From: Pseudomonas inefficax
Lineage (GTDB): Bacteria > Pseudomonadota > Gammaproteobacteria > Pseudomonadales > Pseudomonadaceae
Reading direction: 5' to 3'
Length of the DNA stretch: 64,000 bases
Assembly (NCBI RefSeq): GCF_900277125.1
Contig: NZ_OPYN01000187.1
Span: forward strand, 124,001 to 188,000
Below are positions 34,255-42,423 of this stretch, piece by piece (position 1 is the first letter of the stretch; each line of letters begins with the position of its first letter). Under the pieces are notes generated by a model. It was not told the DNA's origin. It made no database searches and saw nothing but the letters and a program-made list of their open reading frames with translations. A program made the translations under genes and the position numbers.

Positions 34255-35820
34255 TCAGCGGTTGAACCGCTCCGCCAGGCTATGCAGGTATTCCGCCATG
34301 CGCTCCAGGTCCTGGCTGATTTCGGCGCCTTGCCTGGCCTGCCCGGCACTTTGGTCGCACAGGTGGGCTATCCGCACGATCTGCTGGTTGATGTCCTCGG
34401 CCACATGGCTCTGCTGCTCCGATGCCGTCGCCATCTGCTGGCTCATGCCGGTGATACGGCTGACCGCCTGGGCAATCCCGCTCAACGCTGCCTGCACCGC
34501 CTCGACACTGTGCACACTGTCCCGCGAGATCTGCTCGCCGCGGCTGGCGGTGCTCACCGCACGCTCTGCCCCGGCGCGCAACGAAGCAATGATCTGGTGG
34601 ATCTCTTCGGTCGAAGCACGGGTGCGCTGGGCCAGTGATCGCACTTCGTCCGCCACCACGGCAAACCCGCGCCCCTGTTCGCCGGCACGGGCCGCCTCGA
34701 TGGCCGCGTTGAGCGCCAGCAGGTTGGTCTGCTCTGCGATCGAGGTAATCACGTCGACCACGCTGCCGATCGACTGAGTCTGCTCGGCAAGCGCATTGAC
34801 GGCCTGGCCGATATCGTTGACCGCATTGCTCATGCTGCCCATGGCTTGCAAGCTCTGCATGGCCAGCTCGCTGCCCTGCTGCGCCAGCTGGTCGGCATCA
34901 CCCGCTGCATGCGCCGTGCTCTGCACGTTATGGGTAACCTGCTGGATGGTCGCCGCCATCTGCGCGATGGCGGCGGCGGATTGGTCGGTCTCGTTGCGCT
35001 GACGGTCGAGCATCTGTGCCTGGGCATCGGACAAGTCGGACGACTGCGCCGCCCGCGACTTCACCCCGACCCCTGCATCCACCAGGCGGGTCAACGCCGT
35101 TTGCAGGCGCGCTTCCTCACTGATGATGGCCAGGTCGAGTTGGCCTTGCAGGCCCGGGTTATCGCTGTAGGTCAGCGCCACCAGCGGGCTGGTGAAGGCT
35201 TTGGGATGTTCGGCCAGCGTGCGGCGGACGGCCTGGTTCTGCCGGTGCTCGACCAGATACCAGGCCACCAGCAGGCTGGCCATCAACACCCCGAGCGCCG
35301 CGTAAGGCGCTAGCCACAGGTAGCCCGCTGCCGACACCAGGCCAGCACCGATCAATGGCCAACCGTGGCCCAGGCCATGCCCCAGGCGGGCCACCCACGG
35401 CACCGGTGCGCGGCCGGTCCGCAAGCGCGCGTACAGCGCCTCGGCACGGCGGATCTGCTCACGGCTGGGCACTGAGCGCACCGACTCGTAGCCACTGATG
35501 CGGCCCTGCTCGTAGATGGCCGTGACATAGGCGCTGACCCAGTAGTAATCGCCGTTCTTCGCTCGGTTCTTGACCACGCCCATCCAAGGTTTGCCTTGTT
35601 TGATGGTTTCCCACATGTGGCCGAACACGGCCGGCGGCATGTCCGGGTGGCGCACCAGGTTGTGGGGTTGGCCGACCAGTTCGTCGTAGGTGAACCCGCT
35701 GATCTCCACGAAAGCGTCGTTGCAGTAGGTGATGCGGCTGTTGAGGTCAGTGGTGGAAATCAGGCGTTGGTCGTTGGGAAAGGTTCTTTCGTGCTCAGTG
35801 ACGGGCAAATTCATGCGCAT
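34255..35820 (-). CDS. Aer-type PAS methyl-accepting chemotaxis protein
   Basis: 521 residues. An N-terminal single PAS domain (NSRITYCNDAFVEISGFTYDEL at about residue 28, slightly shortened here), two short hydrophobic segments (about 155-195), then a cytoplasmic MCP signalling domain with the tip GEQGRGFAVVADEVRSLAQR. This is the Aer layout: FAD-PAS redox sensing for energy taxis. The start ATG at 35820 has AAGGA nine bases upstream. It adjoins gbuR, as the PAS-MCP gene bdlA does in P. aeruginosa, but it has one PAS domain and a membrane hairpin, so it is not BdlA. Confidence 0.87.
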   Translation of the reverse strand: MRMNLPVTEHERTFPNDQRLISTTDLNSRITYCNDAFVEISGFTYDELVGQPHNLVRHPDMPPAVFGHMWETIKQGKPWMGVVKNRAKNGDYYWVSAYVTAIYEQGRISGYESVRSVPSREQIRRAEALYARLRTGRAPVPWVARLGHGLGHGWPLIGAGLVSAAGYLWLAPYAALGVLMASLLVAWYLVEHRQNQAVRRTLAEHPKAFTSPLVALTYSDNPGLQGQLDLAIISEEARLQTALTRLVDAGVGVKSRAAQSSDLSDAQAQMLDRQRNETDQSAAAIAQMAATIQQVTHNVQSTAHAAGDADQLAQQGSELAMQSLQAMGSMSNAVNDIGQAVNALAEQTQSIGSVVDVITSIAEQTNLLALNAAIEAARAGEQGRGFAVVADEVRSLAQRTRASTEEIHQIIASLRAGAERAVSTASRGEQISRDSVHSVEAVQAALSGIAQAVSRITGMSQQMATASEQQSHVAEDINQQIVRIAHLCDQSAGQARQGAEISQDLERMAEYLHSLAERFNR

Positions 35821-35959
35821 CTTGGGCAATCCTTGCAGGATTAAAGGGAGGTAGTCAGCAGCACACGCTGATTTGATATATAGCAGGGCGCCATTATGTT
35901 GTCGGTCAGCGGCGCCAACTATTTAACGAGCACCGACGAAATACAGCATGTGCCGGACT

Positions 35960-36853
35960 TCAGCCCACGATGAGCTGGCTTTTGAGCAGGTCGCGGAAGG
36001 TCTGGATCAATGGCTCGCGACTGCGCCCGCGGCGAATGATCAGCGAAAACGGTGCCTGGTAGCCGAAGGTCGACGGCGACAGCACGCGCAAGTCGCCCTT
36101 GTCGACCCAGGCCTGGGCATAGTGCTCGGGCAGGTAGCCGATGTAGGCCCCGGACAGGATCAGGATCAACTGCGCCTCCATGCTCTCCACGGTTGCCGCG
36201 CTGTGCTTGAAGCCATGCCGGGCCAGCTCGGCCTGGCTCCAGTAGCCACGCCCGACCATGCGCTGCTGGGTCACCACTTGCTCGGGGATGCGCCGCTCGG
36301 CATACAACGGGTGGCGGTTGCTGCAATACAGCCAGTGCTGCTCACGATACAGCGGCTGGTAGAGCAGCCCGCTCATGCGCGAGGAAAACGCCCCGATGGC
36401 CAGGTCCAGGCGGTTGTCCTGCACGCCCAGTTGCAGCTCGTAAGGGCTGGACACCGACAGGTGCAAGTGCACGGCCGGGTGTTCCTGGCTGTAGGCGCCG
36501 ATGGCCTCGGCCAGCGGCAAGGCCCGGTCACCGACCGTGGAGTCGATCACCCCCAGGTTGAGGGTGCCGCGCAACTCGCCCTTGAGGGCGGCGGCATACT
36601 GTTCGAAACCGTCCAGCTCGGCCAGCAGGCGCAGGGTTTCCTGGTGGAACAGCTCGCCCTTGCTGGTCAGGCTGAACCCGCCACGGCCGCGGTGGCACAG
36701 CACGATCCCCAGGGCGCCTTCGAGCTGGCTCATGTAGGTGCTGATGGCCGAGGTCGACAGGTTCAGTTCGCGCTGGGCATTGGCAAAGCCCTGGTGGCGC
36801 ACCACGCTGACAAAGATGCGCAGCAGTTTCAGGTCGGGCAAGGTCGAGGCCAT
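35960..36853 (-). CDS. gbuR: GbuR-like LysR regulator
   Basis: 297 residues. N-terminal LysR HTH (GFANAQRELNLSTSAISTYM, about residues 22-41) and a substrate-binding domain. It is divergent from gbuA over 223 bases. In P. aeruginosa GbuR activates the guanidinobutyrase gene in response to guanidinobutyrate. The ATG at 36853 (MASTLPDLKLLRIF) is used; the longer reading begins at TTG. A 24-bp palindrome lies 53 bases upstream of this start. Confidence 0.88.
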   Translation of the reverse strand: MASTLPDLKLLRIFVSVVRHQGFANAQRELNLSTSAISTYMSQLEGALGIVLCHRGRGGFSLTSKGELFHQETLRLLAELDGFEQYAAALKGELRGTLNLGVIDSTVGDRALPLAEAIGAYSQEHPAVHLHLSVSSPYELQLGVQDNRLDLAIGAFSSRMSGLLYQPLYREQHWLYCSNRHPLYAERRIPEQVVTQQRMVGRGYWSQAELARHGFKHSAATVESMEAQLILILSGAYIGYLPEHYAQAWVDKGDLRVLSPSTFGYQAPFSLIIRRGRSREPLIQTFRDLLKSQLIVG

Positions 36854-36905
36854 GATGCAACGGTTCCGCAAGGGTATTTGCGCGCAGTCTAACCGCTCTG
36901 CGCCT

Positions 36906-36929
36906 TTAGTTCAGAAATTCCTGAACTAA
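36906..36929. promoter_or_regulatory. Palindromic operator between gbuR and gbuA
   Basis: TTAGTTCAG-AAATTC-CTGAACTAA: two perfect 9-bp half-sites around a 6-bp centre. It lies 53 bp from the gbuR start and 147 bp from the gbuA start, the place expected for a LysR recognition site. Confidence 0.75.
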
Positions 36930-37076
36930 GTATTTGCCGGTAGCGATTTTTCCCCGGCACTACCTTCAGCAGACTTGGCCGAAATGTCCCTGCCCGCCAG
37001 CAAGACCAAACCTGAAAGGCGCGCGGCGGCACAGGTTCGAACAAACAGAACAATCGACCGACTGATGAGGCCCACC

Positions 37077-38027
37077 GTGGACAAGATCCTCCACCAACCA
37101 CTGGGCGGCAACGAAATGCCGCGTTTCGGCGGCATCGCCACCATGCTCCGTCTCCCCCACCTGCAAAGTGCCCAAGGCCTGGACGCCGCCTTCATCGGCG
37201 TGCCACTGGATATCGGTACCTCGCTGCGCTCCGGCACCCGCTTCGGCCCGCGCCAGATCCGCGCCGAATCGGTGATGATCCGCCCGTACAACATGGCCAC
37301 CGGGGCCGCACCGTTCGACTCGCTGTCGGTGGCCGACATCGGTGACGTGGCGATCAACACCTTCAACCTGCTGGACGCCGTGCGCATCATCGAAGAAGCG
37401 TATGACGAGGTCCTCGAACACAACATCATCCCGCTGACCCTGGGTGGCGACCACACCATCACCCTGCCCATCCTGCGCGCGCTGCACAAGAAGCACGGCA
37501 AGATCGGCCTGGTGCACATCGATGCCCATGCCGACGTCAACGACCACATGTTCGGCGAGAAAATCGCACACGGCACCACCTTCCGCCGCGCCGTGGAAGA
37601 AGGCCTGCTCGATTGCGACCGCGTGGTGCAGATTGGCCTGCGCGCCCAGGGCTACACCGCCGATGACTTCAACTGGAGCCGCCGCCAGGGCTTCCGTGTG
37701 GTCCAGGCCGAAGAGTGCTGGCACAAGTCGCTGGAACCGTTGATGGCCGAAGTGCGCGAAAAGGTCGGCGGTGGTCCGGTGTACCTGTCGTTCGACATCG
37801 ACGGCATCGACCCGGCCTGGGCGCCTGGTACCGGCACCCCGGAAATCGGTGGCTTGACCACCATCCAGGCGATGGAGATCATTCGCGGCTGCCACGGCCT
37901 GGACCTGATCGGCTGTGACCTTGTCGAAGTCTCCCCGCCTTACGACACCACCGGCAACACCTCGCTGCTCGGTGCCAACCTGCTGTTCGAGATGCTCTGC
38001 GTGCTACCGGGCGTTGTCCGCCGGTAA
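37077..38027 (+). CDS. gbuA: Guanidinobutyrase (ureohydrolase)
   Basis: 316 residues. It hydrolyses 4-guanidinobutyrate to 4-aminobutyrate and urea, in arginine and agmatine catabolism. Ureohydrolase metal motifs: GGDHTITLP, HIDAHADVNDH, and SFDIDGIDPAWAPGTGTPE. It is nearly identical in pattern to P. aeruginosa GbuA, so it is not simply agmatinase; agmatine activity remains possible. The start is the GTG at 37077 (VDKILHQPLGGNEMPRFGG), with GAGG six bases upstream; the ORF opening at 36975 is an unconserved extension. Confidence 0.93.
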   Translation: MDKILHQPLGGNEMPRFGGIATMLRLPHLQSAQGLDAAFIGVPLDIGTSLRSGTRFGPRQIRAESVMIRPYNMATGAAPFDSLSVADIGDVAINTFNLLDAVRIIEEAYDEVLEHNIIPLTLGGDHTITLPILRALHKKHGKIGLVHIDAHADVNDHMFGEKIAHGTTFRRAVEEGLLDCDRVVQIGLRAQGYTADDFNWSRRQGFRVVQAEECWHKSLEPLMAEVREKVGGGPVYLSFDIDGIDPAWAPGTGTPEIGGLTTIQAMEIIRGCHGLDLIGCDLVEVSPPYDTTGNTSLLGANLLFEMLCVLPGVVRR

Positions 38028-38039
38028 ACGACGGCCCTT

Positions 38040-38156
38040 TGTAGGAGCGGCCTTGTGTCGCGACCGGGCCGCAAGGCGGCCCCCGGACTGTGGCGGTGTC
38101 GCATAGGCTGCCGGGGCCGCTCTGCGGCCCGATCGCGACACAAGGCCGCTCCTACA
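38040..38156. repeat. REP pair, GCGACACAAGGCCGCTCC class, tail-to-tail
   Basis: Left arm begins GTAGGAGCGGCCTTGTGTCG and the right arm ends CGACACAAGGCCGCTCCTAC: heads outward, like the inner unit of the 33.9-34.2 kb cluster. It lies between gbuA and the symporter gene. Confidence 0.85.
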
Positions 38157-38304
38157 GAAAGCGCCCGCAGTACTCGCTACACCCCGGCAGGAGCCATATG
38201 GGAGGGCCATTGAGGCCCGCCAACAACACGACAAGACCGCCGGGCGCCGTGAACCCGCCCGCGTGGTCAATCTCGCCATAATAAAGATAATCGGGAGACC
38301 CCCA

Positions 38305-39684
38305 ATGGCCTTGGACATCATTGTTGTAATGATCTATACCGCCGGCATGCTCGGGCTTGGCTGGTATGGCATGCGGCGCGCGAAAACCCATGAGGACTAC
38401 CTGGTGGCCGGGCGCAACCTCGGCCCGGTCCTGTACATGGGCACCATGGCCACCACCGTACTCGGTGGCGCTTCTACCGTCGGCACCGTACGCCTGGGCT
38501 ACGTCCACGGCATCTCAGGCTTCTGGCTGTGCGCAGCCCTGGGCCTGGGCATCATCGCCCTCAACCTGTTCCTCGCCAAACCCTTGCTGCGCCTGCGCAT
38601 CTTCACCGTGACCCAGGTGCTTGAGCAGCGCTACAACCCGGCCGCACGCCAGGCCAGCGCCGTGATCATGCTGGCCTACGCGCTGATGATCGGTGTCACC
38701 TCGACCCTGGCCATGGCCACTGTATTGCAGGTGCTGCTCGACCTGCCGTTCTGGGCCTCGCTGATGCTGGGCGGTGGTGTGGTGGTGCTGTACTCGACCA
38801 TTGGCGGCATGTGGTCGCTGACCCTGACCGACATCGTCCAGTTCGTGATCAAGACCGTCGGCCTGATGTTCATCCTGCTGCCAGTGTGCCTGTACAAGGC
38901 CGGTGGCTGGGACACCCTGGTGGCCAAGCTGCCGGCGGCCAGCTTCCAGCTGACCACCATTGGCTGGGACACCATCATCACCTACTTCCTGATCTACTTC
39001 TTCGGCATCCTCATCGGCCAGGACATCTGGCAGCGAGTGTTCACTGCCCGTGACGAGAAGGTCTGCCAGCGCGCCGGCACCACCGCCGGTGTGTACTGCG
39101 TACTGTACGGCCTGGCCTGCGCCGCGATCGGCATGGCCGCGCATGTGCTGATGCCCGACCTGGCCAACCCGAACAATGCCTTTGCCGAGATGATCAAGAC
39201 CACCCTGCCCGATGGCATCCGTGGCCTGCTGATGGCAGCGGCGCTGGCCGCCATGATGTCCACCGCCAGCGCCGGCCTGCTGGCTGCGTCGACCACCCTG
39301 ACCGAAGACCTGCTGCCCAAGCTGCGTGGCGGCAAGGCGTCGAGCCTGGGCGTCAGCCGCCTGTTCACCCTGCTCACCGGCCTTGTGGTGCTGGGCATCG
39401 CCCTGGTGGTGAACGATGTAATCAATGCCCTGACCCTGGCCTACAACCTGCTGGTCGGCGGCATGCTGATCCCGCTGATCGGCGCGATTTTCTGGAAGCG
39501 CGCTACCACTGCCGGGGCTATCGCCAGCATGTCGCTGGGCTTCGCGACCGCGCTGCTGTTCATGTTCAAGGATGGGCTGGAGGCCAATACGCCGATCTAC
39601 TACAGCCTGGCGGTTGGCCTGGTGAGTTTTGTGGTGGTCAGCCTGATGTCGCGCAAGCCGGCGGCGGCGGTGAAGCTGGCCTGA
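38305..39684 (+). CDS. Sodium:solute symporter (SSF)
   Basis: 459 residues, 12-13 membrane segments. An SSF-family Na+-coupled carrier; in P. aeruginosa a related gene lies beside gbuA (PA1418 region), so guanidinobutyrate or a similar guanidino compound is the likely substrate, by context only. The start at 38305 (MALDIIVVMIYTAGM) has GGGAG eight bases upstream. SSF-type signature AALAAMMSTASAGLLAASTT lies at about residue 310. Confidence 0.87.
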   Translation: MALDIIVVMIYTAGMLGLGWYGMRRAKTHEDYLVAGRNLGPVLYMGTMATTVLGGASTVGTVRLGYVHGISGFWLCAALGLGIIALNLFLAKPLLRLRIFTVTQVLEQRYNPAARQASAVIMLAYALMIGVTSTLAMATVLQVLLDLPFWASLMLGGGVVVLYSTIGGMWSLTLTDIVQFVIKTVGLMFILLPVCLYKAGGWDTLVAKLPAASFQLTTIGWDTIITYFLIYFFGILIGQDIWQRVFTARDEKVCQRAGTTAGVYCVLYGLACAAIGMAAHVLMPDLANPNNAFAEMIKTTLPDGIRGLLMAAALAAMMSTASAGLLAASTTLTEDLLPKLRGGKASSLGVSRLFTLLTGLVVLGIALVVNDVINALTLAYNLLVGGMLIPLIGAIFWKRATTAGAIASMSLGFATALLFMFKDGLEANTPIYYSLAVGLVSFVVVSLMSRKPAAAVKLA

Positions 39685-39696
39685 TAGATCCGGGCT

Positions 39697-39807
39697 GCCT
39701 GTACTGGCCCTTTCGCGGGTAAACCCGCTCCCACAGGAATATCACAGGCCGAGTGCTGTGGGAGACCTGTGGGAGCGGGTTTACCCGCGAAGAGGCCGGT
39801 ACAGGCA
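39697..39807. repeat. REP pair, GCGGGTAAACCCGCTCCCACA class
   Basis: Arms GCCTGTACTGGCCCTTTCGC to GCGAAGAGGCCGGTACAGGC, heads inward, just downstream of the symporter gene. Confidence 0.85.
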
Positions 39808-39822
39808 ACAGATTTTCATCAG

Positions 39823-39862
39823 GCACAAAAAGGCCGCTGCACCCACCCAGGTGCAGCGGCCT
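39823..39862 (-). terminator. Terminator of the PA1414/SicX-like transcript
   Basis: A perfect 12-bp stem GGCCGCTGCACC / GGTGCAGCGGCC with a six-base loop. On the minus strand it runs into TTTTT; on the plus strand into TTTG, so it may also stop the converging symporter transcript. Confidence 0.88.
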
Positions 39863-40080
39863 TTGTCTGTATCAGCGACGACGCGGTTGGCGTTTGCGCT
39901 GCTCTTCATCAGTCGGGATCGGCACCGGCTGCAAGGGTGGTGGAATCAGCCCCAAGGCGACAGCCAGGTCGTGGAGCCAGTTGGACAGTGGTTTATTCAT
40001 AATGCCCCCTTGACGGGTCAGCCTCACGGCAATTCAATCCTGCGATGTTTCATACAGATCATAGCCCTATGTCCTGTATT
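39830..40080 (-). ncRNA. Probable SicX-like Anr-controlled small RNA
   Basis: A short minus-strand unit from the Anr box (about 40120) to the strong terminator at 39862-39823, giving an RNA of roughly 220-260 bases that includes the PA1414-like ORF. The 5' end is estimated from the usual -41.5 placement of Anr and is not precise. In P. aeruginosa SicX is strongly induced at low oxygen and in chronic infection; function here is inferred from that likeness. Confidence 0.6.
39872..40000 (-). CDS. PA1414-family small protein (within a SicX-like RNA)
   Basis: 42 residues, beginning MNKPLSNWLHDLAVALGL, with a Pro-rich middle and a basic tail (RKRQPRRR). AAGGGGG lies just upstream of the ATG. From memory this matches the PA1414 small-ORF family, whose P. 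aeruginosa locus encodes the Anr-dependent RNA SicX. Position also fits: in both species it lies between a LysR gene and the gbu locus. A perfect Anr box is upstream and a strong terminator downstream. The RNA, rather than the peptide, may be the functional product. Confidence 0.8.
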   Translation of the reverse strand: MNKPLSNWLHDLAVALGLIPPPLQPVPIPTDEEQRKRQPRRR

Positions 40081-40114
40081 ACGCATGCCTCTACAGCTAC
40101 AGATAAGGGCCATT

Positions 40115-40128
40115 TTGATACGGATCAA
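40115..40128. promoter_or_regulatory. Anr/FNR box
   Basis: TTGATACGGATCAA, a perfect match to TTGAT-N4-ATCAA. It is 115 bp upstream of the small ORF start. It lies inside the last codons of the LysR gene: that gene's TGA stop (40127-40125) is within the right half-site. Confidence 0.88.
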
Positions 40129-41018
40129 GCCGTACCGGCGCATTCCGACGACTGGTTAATCGTTTCGCTTTGTTGCAGGTCGATCCAGGCCTGCAAATTC
40201 GCCCCACGCATGCCCTGGCGCCACATCAACCAGGTGACCGCCTGATCGAATGGCGCCTGCAACGGATGGACCCTTACCTGATCGCGCCCGGGCAGGCTGT
40301 CGAGCATCGACCTGGCCATCATTGCCACGCCCGCGCCGGCGATCACGCAGGCCAGCATGCTCTGGTACGACTCGATCTCCATCACCCGGCCCATGGGCGT
40401 ATGGGCATGGGCATACCAGGCCTCCAGGCGCATGCGGTACGAGCAGCCCTGGCGGAAAGTGAACACCGCCTTGCCCGCCACGTCCTTGGCAGTGTGCACC
40501 GCCGGGTGCTCGGGGCTGGTAATCAGCACGAGTTGCTCATCGCACAGCGGCACACCATCCAGCCCGGCCAGGCCCGGCGGCCCGTCCACCAGGGCCGCGT
40601 CCAAAGTGTGGTTGAGCAGGCCTTCCAGCAGCTCGCCACTGGGCGCCGCACGCACCTGCAGGTTAACCGCCGGATAGGCCTGGTGATAGCGCGCCAGCAA
40701 CCTCGGCAAATGGGTCGCCGCCGTGCTGTACATGGTCCCCAACACGAAGTCCCCGGCCGGCTGGCCACCGCGCACGGCGGCCAGTGCCTCGTCGCGCAAG
40801 GCAGACATGCGGTTGGCATAGTCCAGCAGCACCTTGCCCGCCGGCGACAGCTGCAGACGCTGGCGCTCGCGCAGGAACAGCTCGACACCCAGCTGTTCCT
40901 CGAGCTGGCGCAAGCGCGTCGACAGGTTCGACGGTACCCGATGCAGGCGCTCTGCGGCACGGGTGACCGAACCTTCCTCGGCAACGGCCTGGAAGATACG
41001 CAGTTGGCTGAACTCCAC
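40125..41018 (-). CDS. LysR-type regulator
   Basis: 297 residues. HTH at about residues 18-37 (SVTRAAERLHRVPSNLSTRL), then a substrate-binding domain. The start is the GTG at 41018 (VEFSQLRIFQAVAEEG), with GGAG six bases upstream; the TTG at 41030 precedes that site. It is divergent from the YbfB-type carrier gene, which is its likely target. Its last codons carry the Anr box of the small gene downstream. The resemblance is to the PtxR/CysL-like group; the effector is unknown. Confidence 0.86.
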   Translation of the reverse strand: MEFSQLRIFQAVAEEGSVTRAAERLHRVPSNLSTRLRQLEEQLGVELFLRERQRLQLSPAGKVLLDYANRMSALRDEALAAVRGGQPAGDFVLGTMYSTAATHLPRLLARYHQAYPAVNLQVRAAPSGELLEGLLNHTLDAALVDGPPGLAGLDGVPLCDEQLVLITSPEHPAVHTAKDVAGKAVFTFRQGCSYRMRLEAWYAHAHTPMGRVMEIESYQSMLACVIAGAGVAMMARSMLDSLPGRDQVRVHPLQAPFDQAVTWLMWRQGMRGANLQAWIDLQQSETINQSSECAGTA

Positions 41019-41054
41019 GGCATTCTCCAAAACAGAACAACTTGATCATCATTA

Positions 41055-41069
41055 TTCAATTTTATTGAA
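41055..41069. promoter_or_regulatory. Possible LysR operator
   Basis: TTCAAT-TTT-ATTGAA, a perfect 6-bp inverted repeat in the 105-bp gap between the LysR gene and the YbfB-type gene. Confidence 0.5.
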
Positions 41070-41123
41070 AAAGAAACCGCCCTAACCTGCCAACCATCGC
41101 TTACCCCTTGCAGGAGACTTGTC

Positions 41124-42296
41124 ATGTCGCCACTCATTCAACTGCTGGCCAGCGCCGTGGCGCTGATGATGGCCATGGGCATCGGGCGTTTCGCCCTGAC
41201 TCCGCAGCTGCCGCAACTGATCGCCGAAGGCCAGCTCGACCTGACGGTCGCCGGGCTGGTCGCAGCGGCCAACTACCTGGGTTACTTCATCGGCGCAGTC
41301 GATGCCATGTTCGCCCGCTCGCCGGGCCAGGTGCGCCTGCGCCTGCACGGCGGGCTGTGGCTGTGCGTGCTGCTGACCCTGGTCTCATGGGCCGCCGACG
41401 GATTCTGGAGCCACCTGCTGCTGCGCTTCGGCACAGGCGTGGCCAGCGCCTGGGTGTTGGTGATGATCACCAGTCTCAGCCAGCAGGTAGCCAATGCCAA
41501 TAACCGACAGCGCCTGGGTGCCTTGGTGTTCGCAGGGCCTGGTCTGGGTATTGCCTTGACCGGTTTGCTGGCACTGGTGGCGCACCTGTGGGGGTTGGGC
41601 TCGGCAGCACTGTGGCTGATCTATGCCGTGGCCGCGCTGGTGATGCTGCTGGCGGTCCGGCCTTGGCTGCCCGGGGCGCTGCAAGCGGCGCCGGTGCCGT
41701 CAGCTGCACGCCAAGGCCCGACGGGCAGTGTCGGCATCGGCCGCCTAGGGCTGGTGTATGCGCTATATGGCGTGGGCTACATCTTGCCGGCCACCTTCCT
41801 GTCGCAGATGGCCAACCAGCATTTTCGTGGGCAGTGGCTTGCCGACCTGTTCTGGCCTGCGTTCGGCCTGGCGGCGGCGCTGGGAGTGCTGCTGGTCAGC
41901 CTGCGCCGCGGCGGCCGTACCTCGATCTGGCTCACCGCCACCCTGTGGCTGCAGGGGCTGGGTGTACTGGCCTGCCTGATGGGCGGGGGTGTCGGGCTGG
42001 CGTTGGGCGTGGTGCTGTGTGGCGGGCCGTTCCTGGCCTGCATGCAGCTGGTGATGCAACGTTCGCGGGAGCTGGCGCCGCATGCCACCCAGCGCAATGC
42101 CGGGCTGCTGACGGCCTGCTTTGCCCTGGGGCAATTGAGCGGGCCATTGTTGGCGGCGGTCAGCAGCCATTACAGCGGCGGGCTGCAGCCGGCGCTGATG
42201 GTGGCGGCGGGAGGGTTGGTGGTGGCTGGGGGGTTGGTCTTGTTTGCCAGCTCGGTACAGCAAGGCAGCGCCTGTCAAGCCAAGGCTGCATCCTGA
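41124..42296 (+). CDS. YbfB/YjiJ-family MFS transporter
   Basis: 390 residues, 12 membrane segments. The N-terminus LMMAMGIGRFALTPQLPQLI is the YbfB/YjiJ signature. Substrate unknown; divergence from a LysR gene suggests inducible export or uptake. The ATG at 41124 has AGGAG nine bases upstream. Confidence 0.87.
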   Translation: MSPLIQLLASAVALMMAMGIGRFALTPQLPQLIAEGQLDLTVAGLVAAANYLGYFIGAVDAMFARSPGQVRLRLHGGLWLCVLLTLVSWAADGFWSHLLLRFGTGVASAWVLVMITSLSQQVANANNRQRLGALVFAGPGLGIALTGLLALVAHLWGLGSAALWLIYAVAALVMLLAVRPWLPGALQAAPVPSAARQGPTGSVGIGRLGLVYALYGVGYILPATFLSQMANQHFRGQWLADLFWPAFGLAAALGVLLVSLRRGGRTSIWLTATLWLQGLGVLACLMGGGVGLALGVVLCGGPFLACMQLVMQRSRELAPHATQRNAGLLTACFALGQLSGPLLAAVSSHYSGGLQPALMVAAGGLVVAGGLVLFASSVQQGSACQAKAAS

Positions 42297-42305
42297 GTTG
42301 TGGTT

Positions 42306-42417
42306 GCCTGTACTGGCCTCTTCGCGGGCTCGCCCGCTCCCACAGGGGCCGCACAATCTTCAAGACCTGTGCAGTACCTGTGGGAGCGGGCGAGCCCGCG
42401 AAGAGGCCGGTACAGGC
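42306..42417. repeat. REP pair, GCGGGCTCGCCCGCTCCCACA class
   Basis: Arms GCCTGTACTGGCCTCTTCGC to GCGAAGAGGCCGGTACAGGC, heads inward, between convergent genes. Confidence 0.85.
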
Positions 42418-42423
42418 CAGCCC

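Noticed and set aside
34255..35820. The PAS chemoreceptor as BdlA
   Set aside because: The position beside gbuR fits, but the protein has one PAS domain and a membrane hairpin, which is the Aer layout; BdlA has two PAS domains and no membrane segment.
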